Source: Alteromonas australica (GTDB lineage Bacteria > Pseudomonadota > Gammaproteobacteria > Enterobacterales > Alteromonadaceae). From it: a stretch of DNA of 64,000 nucleotides. Position 1 is the stretch's first letter, and every line of letters starts with the position of its first letter. A program made the translations under genes and the position numbers. The DNA lies in assembly GCF_000730385.1 (NCBI RefSeq), contig NZ_CP008849.1:1984001-2048000 (forward strand), written 5' to 3'. Below, piece by piece: positions 57,089-64,000 of this stretch. The notes under the pieces are model-generated. The model searched no databases. It saw nothing but the letters and a program-made list of their open reading frames with translations, and was not told the DNA's origin.

Positions 57089-58432
57089 TTAAACGCCTTG
57101 CGCTACCATAGCGTCTGCTACACGGCGAAAGGCAGCCACGTTTGCGCCTTTGGCGTAGTCTATTCCAGTGTCTGACGTTCCTTCTTGTTCACAGCGGTAG
57201 TGAATGTTTTGCATAATGGTTTTAAGTTGTGCGTCTAAGGTGTTTGCATCATCTTGAGAAAATACCGCATTTTGTGCCATCTCAAGTCCTGAGAGTGCAA
57301 CGCCGCCAGCATTCGATGCTTTGCCTGGTACGAATACGACCTTTGCTTTTTTAAATGCTTGTTGCGCACGTTCTGTGCACGGCATGTTGGCGCCTTCTAA
57401 CACCATTTTACAGCCAGAGTGAATCAGCGATTCAGCGTCACTATGATTCAACTCGTTTTGGGTGGCGCAGGGCAGGGCAATATCTACTTCCTCGGACCAC
57501 GGCGTTTGCGCTTTATGCCATTGCATATTGCGTTCACTTTGCTGGCAAAGTGCCGTTAAGACATTGGATTCCATGGTATGGTTGTGGATAGCCCACTGAA
57601 TGTCACTTTCGTGAAAACCCGACGTACAAGCGAGGGTCCCTTTGCTGTTTGACAATGTAACGACTATGGCTCCTTTCTGCTTCGCTTTTAACGCAGCATG
57701 CAGCGCGACATTCCCGGCGCCTGATATCGCGATTCTCTGGCCTTCAATATCAGTATTATGGGCTTTACATACCGCTTCAAGGAAATAGACTAAACCAAAA
57801 CCAGTAGCTTCTGTACGGACGTAGCTGCCACCAAACTCTAACCCTTTACCTGTTAGTACACCTTCAAACCTGTTATTTAGCCTACGGTACTCACCATACA
57901 AGAAGCCTATTTCTCTTGCTCCAACATTAATGTCACCGGCTGGAACATCGGTTTGTGCACCAATATGACGTTGTAGTTCGCGCATGAAGCTTTGGCAGAA
58001 AAGCATAATGTCATGGTCGCTTCTACCCTTAGGGTTAAAGTCTGAGCCGCCTTTACCGCCGCCCATAGGCAAGCCGGTCAATGCATTTTTGAAGGTTTGC
58101 TCGAAGGCTAAAAATTTTAAAATTGTTAAGTTCACAGAAGGGTGAAACCGTAAGCCACCTTTATAGGGGCCCATGACAGAATTGTGTTGAACACGCCACC
58201 CTTGATTAACTTCCACCTCTCCGTGACTATTCATCCAACTGACGGTGAAATAAATAATGCGTTCAGGTAAACACAAGCGCCTGACTATATCGTAGTGTTT
58301 GTAAGTGGCATTTGCATTGTAAATAGGCATGATGTCGGTTAGCACTTCAGAGGTCGCTTGCAGGTATTCGCTTTCATGAGGAAACCGCTGGGCTAAAAAT
58401 GTATTTAGTGCTTCGGTATTACTTTTTGACAT
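57089..58432 (-). CDS. gdhA: NADP-specific glutamate dehydrogenase
   Basis: Assimilates ammonium by aminating 2-oxoglutarate with NADPH. The substrate-binding GPYKGGLRFHPSV and the catalytic Lys loop MGGGKGGSDFNPKG are intact; a Rossmann domain with ISGAGNVALHAALKA follows. 447 residues, matching E. coli GdhA. Its start abuts the stop of the phosphatase-kinase gene with no gap, so the two are probably on one transcript. Confidence 0.96.
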   Translation of the reverse strand: MSKSNTEALNTFLAQRFPHESEYLQATSEVLTDIMPIYNANATYKHYDIVRRLCLPERIIYFTVSWMNSHGEVEVNQGWRVQHNSVMGPYKGGLRFHPSVNLTILKFLAFEQTFKNALTGLPMGGGKGGSDFNPKGRSDHDIMLFCQSFMRELQRHIGAQTDVPAGDINVGAREIGFLYGEYRRLNNRFEGVLTGKGLEFGGSYVRTEATGFGLVYFLEAVCKAHNTDIEGQRIAISGAGNVALHAALKAKQKGAIVVTLSNSKGTLACTSGFHESDIQWAIHNHTMESNVLTALCQQSERNMQWHKAQTPWSEEVDIALPCATQNELNHSDAESLIHSGCKMVLEGANMPCTERAQQAFKKAKVVFVPGKASNAGGVALSGLEMAQNAVFSQDDANTLDAQLKTIMQNIHYRCEQEGTSDTGIDYAKGANVAAFRRVADAMVAQGV

Positions 58433-60139
58433 TTATTTTGCGTCCTCGAATTCGTCTGCGTTACTTAAAACCTTAAGGCTGCGTGGCTGAATGTTAATTT
58501 CAATATGTTTTGCATTAAATATTTCACCGTCTAGGGCGTAAGATACTTCTTCATCAAATTCCAATGTTAGGGAACTGGCCTGGGAGTGCGTAATAGTGTC
58601 AGATTGCTGCTTCGACTCAGAGGTCGTTAGTACAAGTTCGGCGAGGGATAAAAATTGCTTATCCGCAGAAGCTTGTGGTGTGAGCCACGTAATATCTAGT
58701 TTCCCGTCTGTTACATCTGGCGGTTCACCACCTTGTGCGAGTGCGGTTGTTACAGGGGCGGCATTGGCAATAACTAAACTCGGAGTTTCAATATGTTGTG
58801 TCGGGCCATCTTCTAAAGATAAAGAAAACGACAAGTTGTCGTTTTGAGAAATTGCATCCCAAAGCCCTCGTAAATAGGCCATTTGTCCACCGTTGTCTTT
58901 TTCCCCTCTGTCTGCGGCTGAAATCATCCGCTCCTCAAAGCCTACCGCGGCCACCAATAACATCATTTTGTCGTTGCACCTTGCGGTATCCATATAGATG
59001 GCGTGGCCATCGATAATAATTTCGCAAGCTGTGCCTACGGGCATTATTTTGCTGGTGTATCCATGAAGTACCTGGCAAAGGGCATTGGCGGTACCTAGTG
59101 GAATAATGCCTAATGTGGTATCAGTGTCGGCTAACGCACTGGCAACTTCGGTAATGGTACCGTCACCACCGCAGGCCACCACAATATCCACCCCTTCTTC
59201 CACGGCTTTTTTGGCTAACGCTTCGCCGTCAACGTCTGGCGTGGTTTCTTCAACGGTAACGCGAAACTTTTCATTTAGTTGGGCTAAAATATCTGCCTTT
59301 TCTGTTTTCCACTTGCCGCCGCCTGCCACGGGGTTGGCAATGAGTGTAAGGCTCTTAGATAAATTTAAGTGGCCGCCTTGCTGTATTTTAGCAAGGGCGC
59401 TACGCTGGCGTTTGTTTAAACGTGCGGTGGTGCGTATAGATTGAATATTTGCCATGGCCTCATCAATGGTGAGGGAAGGGTGCTTGGCCAGCAAGTAAGC
59501 TGCAACCACAAGTACGGAGCGTCCTCTGCCTAACGCACAATGCACCACCACTTTTTGGCCATCAGCGATTTTTTGATCTAGCCAATTTATCGCGTGAAGT
59601 AGTTGTTCGGTGGTTGGGCTAGTATGGTCGAGTACCGGTATGTTTAAGTAGGCAAAATCTTCTTGATAAGCCGTCCAATCTAACCCATCGAACTCAGCCG
59701 TTACGTCTAATATTGCACCAATGTCATTTTCATTGAGTAAATCCACATGTTGCGTCGACATTCTGCAACCGAGGAACAAGGATTCTTCAATTTTTTGCAA
59801 AGGAGGGACTTTATCGGTGCGCCGGGCATATTCGTTATATAACCAACTCCCTAGCAAGAAGGGCACGAAAATCCAACGAATGTAAAATGGGATAGCGCCG
59901 TCTTCGCGTTTTCTAAAAAGCGCAGGGTAACGTAATAAATACGCGCTACTCACTGCAATAAGTGAAAACCCCGTCCAACCAAAAATAATGGTTAGTCCAA
60001 GGTTGGGTACATACCAGGCAAAATAGCCGGCCAGTGCGCAGGCAAGTATTGCCCCTAACACATAATATTTTACCATTTTCACGTTACACACGTCCTTTGT
60101 TAACGAAACATACCTAACAGGTACGGCTGCAACGGCCAT
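58433..60139 (-). CDS. Dual-specificity phosphatase / diacylglycerol kinase-like fusion
   Basis: A 568-residue fusion. N-terminal membrane helices (about 25-45, 48-70 and 88-103) precede a dual-specificity phosphatase domain (about 115-250) with general acid D171 and the CX5R loop C201-R207 (HCALGRGRS). An LCB5/YegS/DAGK lipid-kinase domain follows (about 262-565) with GGDGT at 324-328. The product could phosphorylate a lipid and dephosphorylate a protein or lipid; the substrate is unknown. Alternative starts at 60082 (GTG, with AAAGGA upstream) and 60076 would trim the first about 20 residues. Confidence 0.88.
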   Translation of the reverse strand: MAVAAVPVRYVSLTKDVCNVKMVKYYVLGAILACALAGYFAWYVPNLGLTIIFGWTGFSLIAVSSAYLLRYPALFRKREDGAIPFYIRWIFVPFLLGSWLYNEYARRTDKVPPLQKIEESLFLGCRMSTQHVDLLNENDIGAILDVTAEFDGLDWTAYQEDFAYLNIPVLDHTSPTTEQLLHAINWLDQKIADGQKVVVHCALGRGRSVLVVAAYLLAKHPSLTIDEAMANIQSIRTTARLNKRQRSALAKIQQGGHLNLSKSLTLIANPVAGGGKWKTEKADILAQLNEKFRVTVEETTPDVDGEALAKKAVEEGVDIVVACGGDGTITEVASALADTDTTLGIIPLGTANALCQVLHGYTSKIMPVGTACEIIIDGHAIYMDTARCNDKMMLLVAAVGFEERMISAADRGEKDNGGQMAYLRGLWDAISQNDNLSFSLSLEDGPTQHIETPSLVIANAAPVTTALAQGGEPPDVTDGKLDITWLTPQASADKQFLSLAELVLTTSESKQQSDTITHSQASSLTLEFDEEVSYALDGEIFNAKHIEINIQPRSLKVLSNADEFEDAK

Positions 60140-60284
60140 TTCGTTTAGCCATCTTGGTATTAATTAGAGCTATAGAAGTTGAACTTTCTTTACTTCATGG
60201 CGTATTCACAAAATAATGCGTGAAACGCGCGCACAATAAGCCCTTCAACTACTCGCCATAAACGGGTAGGCAGTGGAACCCCAT

Positions 60285-60839
60285 ATGGCCAATAGCTTGT
60301 TTCTTAAAGTGATTAATTTTATCTGGTTCCAAACCATTTGGTGGCTGGTGATTTTAATGCAATCAGCCTCCATTCCTTACGTATTAGCGTTGTTTTTATT
60401 GTGGTTTGTGCTGACGCCTACAAGGAAAATCGATGGAAAATTGATGTTGCTCGTGATGTTAGTGGGCGCCACGATTGATTCCCTCTTAATGTACTGCAGC
60501 GTATTCTATTTCACGGAAGACGCGTATGTATTCACTGCATTGTCAATGTGGATAGTGCCTCTGTGGTTGGTTTTATTGTGGGGGGCGTTTGCCGCAACCT
60601 TGGCACACAGTTTAGATACCTTGCGCTCGAAACCCCTTTTGGCAGCGTTGGTTGGGGGGATTTTTGCTCCTTTAAGCTATTTGGCAGGAGCAAACTTTGG
60701 TGCGGTTGATCTCGGCTACTCCCTAATGACTACCTATATTACCTTGTGCGTGGTTTGGGGCTTCACCTTACCTGGGTGTTTTCTGCTCTTAGATAAGCTC
60801 AGCGCACCATTCGAATTGGAGTTAGCCAAGAGGAGATAG
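60285..60839 (+). CDS. DUF2878 membrane protein
   Basis: A 184-residue protein with about five membrane helices and short loops, matching the DUF2878 family (NFIWFQTIWWLVIL near the start, LSMWIVPLWLVLLWGAFAATL, and a final C-terminal basic tail). I chose the ATG at 60285 (MANSLFLK); the open frame extends to a GTG at 60273 but that has no spacing for a Shine-Dalgarno. Immediately upstream of the SDR gene (4-nt gap), so cotranscribed. Function unknown. Confidence 0.85.
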   Translation: MANSLFLKVINFIWFQTIWWLVILMQSASIPYVLALFLLWFVLTPTRKIDGKLMLLVMLVGATIDSLLMYCSVFYFTEDAYVFTALSMWIVPLWLVLLWGAFAATLAHSLDTLRSKPLLAALVGGIFAPLSYLAGANFGAVDLGYSLMTTYITLCVVWGFTLPGCFLLLDKLSAPFELELAKRR

Positions 60840-60843
60840 CAGT

Positions 60844-61533
60844 ATGACAAAGAATGTCATGGTGACAGGTGGTAATAGAGGCATTGGTTTAGAAATAGTA
60901 AGGGCATTCGCTAAAGAAGGCTATAAGGTGCTAATGGCGTGTCGAGACGAAGAAAGTGGTGAAGAGGCAAAGCAAGATATTGTGGGTGGCGATGTTCACG
61001 TTATCGAAATGCCTTTAGATAAGGAAGCCACTATCGTCGACCCGTTTGTAAGAGCAGAAGCCGTATTTGGCCCCATGGATGTGGTTATCAATAATGCCGG
61101 TGTGCTCGATAAAACGTCGTGGGAAGATGTCAGTGGCGAAGACATGCGGCGTTCGTTACAAGTTAACACGTTAGCGCCACTCACGCTGATACAACAAGCG
61201 TTAACGGGCATGATTGATAGAGGCTATGGCAGAATCGTGAATGTGTCATCAGGGTGGGGATGCTTTAGTGAGGACATGAAAGGGCCCTTGGCCTATGCGG
61301 TAAGTAAAGCTGCGCTAAATGCCTTAACGCTTAATATTGCGAATCACATTCCCGATAATACTGATGTCACCATCAACGCCATGAGCCCTGGTTGGGTGCA
61401 TACCCGAATGGGCGGCTCCGATGCACCTAAAACACCAGAGGAAGGAGCGGAAACTGCATTGTGGCTAGGTACCCATGAAAAGGGCGGGCCTAATGGTAAG
61501 TTCTTTAGAGATAAAGACGTGGTTGATTGGTAG
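60844..61533 (+). CDS. SDR family oxidoreductase
   Basis: A 229-residue classical short-chain dehydrogenase: TGGNRGIG cofactor loop (residues 8-15), NNAG near 82, catalytic Ser in NVSSGWG, and YAVSK as the Tyr/Lys pair. It lacks the C-terminal substrate lid length of most long SDRs. Similar proteins reduce carbonyls, but the substrate cannot be told. Four nt after the DUF2878 gene; a strong terminator follows. Confidence 0.88.
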   Translation: MTKNVMVTGGNRGIGLEIVRAFAKEGYKVLMACRDEESGEEAKQDIVGGDVHVIEMPLDKEATIVDPFVRAEAVFGPMDVVINNAGVLDKTSWEDVSGEDMRRSLQVNTLAPLTLIQQALTGMIDRGYGRIVNVSSGWGCFSEDMKGPLAYAVSKAALNALTLNIANHIPDNTDVTINAMSPGWVHTRMGGSDAPKTPEEGAETALWLGTHEKGGPNGKFFRDKDVVDW

Positions 61534-61556
61534 GGCTTTTACATTGCGTTACGCAC

Positions 61557-61597
61557 AAAAAACAACCGTTAAGCATTAGCTTAACGGTTGTTTTTTT
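61557..61597. terminator. Strong bidirectional terminator
   Basis: AAAAACAACCGTTAAGC and GCTTAACGGTTGTTTTT form a perfect 17-bp stem with an ATTA loop, between the SDR gene and the convergent two-TM gene. Confidence 0.93.
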
Positions 61598-61696
61598 ACG
61601 TTCAATAAATACCCGTTGGGCAATCATGAACCGGGATATGGCAATAAGACAATCACAACGCCGTAAAAGTCCTTTGTACCTCAACGCCCATTTAAT

Positions 61697-62248
61697 CTAG
61701 CGAATCGCTTCCACCACCGTATTACTTCGGTTATTTAAAAACTGCGAGACATCAGACACCGACTGCGACTTTTCCAAATTGATAACCAAAGCCACTTTTT
61801 TGCGTCTTACTGCATGACGAACAGTTTGAATAATCTGTGAGCGATCAGGGCGTAATCCCAGTAAACCCGCAATAAACAAGCCTGTAAATATCCCTGGGCT
61901 GATAAGTGCGATATAGGTGAATAGCGGGTTCTGCTGCGTCAACGCTGGGCCAAACTCAACCAAAATAAAAGCAAAGAGTAGCCCTACAAGCAGTCCTATT
62001 CCCCCTAACACAAGATGGGAATTCCACATATGCTTACCAATCTTTTCGCTGCTGCCCTCAAGCTTCTGGCTAAGCTTTTCATCTTGGCCATCAATAAGAG
62101 TGACTTGTTGAGGAGAGATACCTTTGTTCGCGGTAAGTTGTTCAGCAGTGGTTTGCGCCTCGTGCTTATCTTCAAAAATGGCCGCAACTTGTACCTTATT
62201 TGTCGGTGCAATGTCTGCTCTTAAATTTTCATGTTCAGACTTACTCAT
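61697..62248 (-). CDS. Two-transmembrane protein of unknown function
   Basis: A 183-residue protein. The N-terminal soluble half (about 18-60) has an alternating beta-alpha look, VQVAAIFEDKHEAQTTAEQLTANKGI, resembling stress-induced YflT/general-stress domains by pattern only. Two membrane helices (about 78-99 and 110-131) follow, then a basic helix and a soluble tail with VALVINLEKSQS. No catalytic motif is visible. Convergent with the SDR gene. Function unknown. Confidence 0.7.
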   Translation of the reverse strand: MSKSEHENLRADIAPTNKVQVAAIFEDKHEAQTTAEQLTANKGISPQQVTLIDGQDEKLSQKLEGSSEKIGKHMWNSHLVLGGIGLLVGLLFAFILVEFGPALTQQNPLFTYIALISPGIFTGLFIAGLLGLRPDRSQIIQTVRHAVRRKKVALVINLEKSQSVSDVSQFLNNRSNTVVEAIR

Positions 62249-62739
62249 AAGTCCTCCTTGTATGTTACTACCGCCTTAAGCGTAAAATTCATGTCATAGA
62301 ACATTCAAAAAGCGTACCGATGAAAAGGCAGGTAAGTGACAAAAAATTAATTTACTTCCTTATCGTTATGCCGCTTGAAAAGGCTAAGGCATGAATAAAT
62401 AACCCCTCCTTACTTATTGATATTTAGAGAATAATTAAATATTAGTCAATGGGGCGATAATGATAGATAAAAACTTACAAAAGAAGGACGTTGGTAATAG
62501 CGTAAAATCCACCCGTACAATGAACACCAAGAAATCCTCAACCATTACCATATTGCGCTGGTTGTGAAAATATTGCTCACTTTCATTTTCTGCTCTTCAT
62601 ACCTATGTGGAGTATGGATTGTAGCTAACGGCGCGTTAACCTAGTACCGGCGTAACTTACAAATGCCATACATTATCAAAAGATTTAATGAGTACATTAA
62701 TTGCTTGCGATGCATTAAGGCATAGCGCAAGGAACTAAC
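62249..62739. other. Intergenic region before topoisomerase IB with a broken small gene
   Basis: 491 bp between divergent genes. It contains the frame-broken small membrane-protein candidate at 62460-62644 (listed separately). I see no tRNA, terminator or repeat in the rest. Confidence 0.5.
62460..62644 (+). pseudogene. Candidate frameshifted 61-residue membrane protein
   Basis: From an ATG at 62460 (with GGGGCG just upstream) the frame reads a charged N-terminus, then stops after 35 codons. If one A is added to the A4 run at 62504-62507, the frame continues through a hydrophobic segment (ALVVKILLTFIFCSSYLCGVW) and stops at TAG 62642-62644, giving 61 residues with one membrane helix. The conceptual stretch of 185 nt is one base short of 62 codons. 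It could be a recent pseudogene, a base-calling error, or programmed slippage. Confidence 0.4.
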
Positions 62740-63837
62740 ATGGCAGTGGCTGAAAGAATAAACGCGAAGGCGTTACGAACATCAACAAAGAAAATCAAAA
62801 GCACCGAACCTCGAAAACAGTTTCAGCTAACTGACGAAATGGATTTGACGATTAAACGTTACCGCTGTGGGAAGTCCGGGTTTTACTACAAGTACGCATC
62901 GGGAAGGAAAGTCACGAGTAAACGTGTTTTAAATAGAATTTCCCGCCTCGTGATCCCGCCAAACTGGCAGCACGTGCAGATTAACAAGGTAGAAACTGCA
63001 CGTATTCAAGCGGTAGGTGTAGACGCGAAAGAAAGGCGGCAATATCTCTATCACCCTAAATGGCATCAACAGCAGCAAGCGAAAAAGTTTGCGCGCTTGC
63101 ATGAATTTGGACGCGCCATTAAAGCGTTTCGCGAAGCATGTATATCGCTATTATCGGAAGAAGAATGGACGCAGTCTCGTGCCTGTGCGCTGGTGTGTCT
63201 GTTGCTTGACTGCACAGGCGTTCGCATCGGAAATAGTCAGTACTGCAAAGAAAACAATACCTTTGGGTTAACCACCCTGCGGCGAAAGCACATTAAAAAG
63301 GCATGTGCAGATAGCGTAACATTGAATTATGTGGGCAAGCATAAGATAAATCGCGTGGTAACGGTTGATGACCCTCAATTGGCTGCATGGATACAAGAGA
63401 GTGCACAAGCCGTAGGATACAGCTTGTTTCGTTATGTAGATAACAACAACGAATGGCATGATGTTACCAGTGACGACGTGAACAGTTTTATACATCAATA
63501 CTTAGGTGATGGTTTTAGTTGTAAGGACTTTAGAACGTGGGCGGCCAGTCGTTATGCGCTGAAGTGCTTACCGCAAGTGAGCAGGATGCTTAAAGAAAAC
63601 AAACAAAGGAAATGGCAGCCCACATTAAGCAAGTGTGTAGCAAAAATGCTGGGGAATACGCCTAAAGTTTGCCAAGAATATTACCTTCACCCCAAGCTTT
63701 ATGAGGTTCTAGCCTGCCCCAAAACGCGTGAAAAAGTAGAAAAAAAGGTCACGCAAGTGCATGAGCAATTTTGTAGCGAATATGAACAGTGTATCAAGCT
63801 AGAAAGCCTTCTTATGGATATTATTTCTTCTGAATGA
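62740..63837 (+). CDS. DNA topoisomerase IB
   Basis: A poxvirus-like bacterial type IB topoisomerase that relaxes supercoils through a 3'-phosphotyrosine. 365 residues. An N-terminal basic part is followed by the DNA-binding domain with RYRCGKSGFYYKYASGRKV and LVIPPNWQHVQI. The catalytic core has CTGVRIGNSQYC (Arg), FGLTTLRRKH (Lys), FSCKDFRTWAAS (second Arg) and a Tyr in NTPKVCQEYYLHP. Found sporadically in bacteria, so horizontal origin is possible but not shown here. Confidence 0.93.
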   Translation: MAVAERINAKALRTSTKKIKSTEPRKQFQLTDEMDLTIKRYRCGKSGFYYKYASGRKVTSKRVLNRISRLVIPPNWQHVQINKVETARIQAVGVDAKERRQYLYHPKWHQQQQAKKFARLHEFGRAIKAFREACISLLSEEEWTQSRACALVCLLLDCTGVRIGNSQYCKENNTFGLTTLRRKHIKKACADSVTLNYVGKHKINRVVTVDDPQLAAWIQESAQAVGYSLFRYVDNNNEWHDVTSDDVNSFIHQYLGDGFSCKDFRTWAASRYALKCLPQVSRMLKENKQRKWQPTLSKCVAKMLGNTPKVCQEYYLHPKLYEVLACPKTREKVEKKVTQVHEQFCSEYEQCIKLESLLMDIISSE

Positions 63838-64000
63838 CATTCGTATTAAATTTCAATAACAATGGTTTATTATTTTGTTCAATTTTATCTGACGTGCTTT
63901 TTGAATGAATGCTAATGTTTCTATTCGCTTATTGGGATGTTTGTATCTATTTGTTTAATAAGCCAAATAAAGGTAAAAATACGAAGGGGTGTGTATAACG
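63838..64000. other. Right edge, no feature seen
   Basis: AT-rich sequence after the topoisomerase stop with no clear terminator hairpin or reading frame. Confidence 0.5.

Noticed and set aside
62555-62644. 26-codon hydrophobic mini-ORF from a GTG overlapping the stop of a 35-codon ORF (GTGA)
   Set aside because: Has no Shine-Dalgarno; a single frameshifted gene explains both pieces better.

Overview
The window reads as a chromosomal segment of a marine gammaproteobacterium of the order Alteromonadales, most likely family Alteromonadaceae. The evidence is protein similarity as I recall it and gene order: mnmA-hflD-purB, cspD/clpS-clpA-infA, leuS-lptE-holA-nadD-rsfS-rlmH-mrdA-rodA-rlpA-dacA-ybeD-lipB-lipA, and rlmE-ftsH-folP-glmM-tpiA-secG-tRNA-Leu all follow the gammaproteobacterial (E. 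coli-like) order. A monomeric NADP isocitrate dehydrogenase and several membrane-bound nucleotide-signalling proteins fit that group. I see no prophage, insertion sequence, CRISPR array or rRNA operon. The window holds about 58 protein genes and one tRNA.

Layout. 1-8.7 kb: a Tat-exported molybdenum oxidoreductase pair (the large subunit is cut by the window edge), a small membrane protein, a YdiJ-type D-2-hydroxyacid dehydrogenase, a GNAT protein, the ribosomal oxygenase RoxA and a membrane class III nucleotide cyclase. 8.7-15.4 kb: purB, hflD and mnmA, then rluE and icd. 15.6-21.6 kb: the bacterial N-degron pathway (ClpS adaptor, ClpA unfoldase, and the transferases Bpt and Aat), together with cspD, infA and trxB. 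22-30 kb: yfbV, sprT, sppA, ydjA, a DUF2797 protein, ansA and a periplasmic-sensor diguanylate cyclase. 30-43 kb: one long minus-strand block for lipoate synthesis, cell-elongation peptidoglycan synthesis, ribosome maturation, NAD synthesis, DNA polymerase III delta, LPS assembly and LeuRS. 43.5-47.2 kb: a Lon-like protease, an SDR enzyme and yhbY. 47.2-53.6 kb: a plus-strand block from rlmE to tRNA-Leu, preceded by a good match to a heat-shock (sigma-32) promoter. 53.7-64 kb: a looser accessory-like region with an EAL phosphodiesterase, a 52-residue YqaE/Pmp3 protein, a hemerythrin protein, gdhA, a phosphatase-lipid kinase fusion, a DUF2878 protein, an SDR, a two-TM protein and a topoisomerase IB.

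The most notable signals are: (i) mutually exclusive hairpins ending in a T7 run directly before the ftsH ribosome-binding site; (ii) a small membrane-protein gene near 62.5 kb that is open only if one A is restored to an A4 run; (iii) an sprT gene whose conserved N-terminus has no ATG/GTG/TTG but has a Shine-Dalgarno sequence before an ATA codon; (iv) a class III cyclase that keeps its metal and base-recognition residues but has Met in place of the transition-state Arg; and (v) a long perfect inverted repeat just upstream of an SDR gene. I did not find a clearly new multi-gene system.
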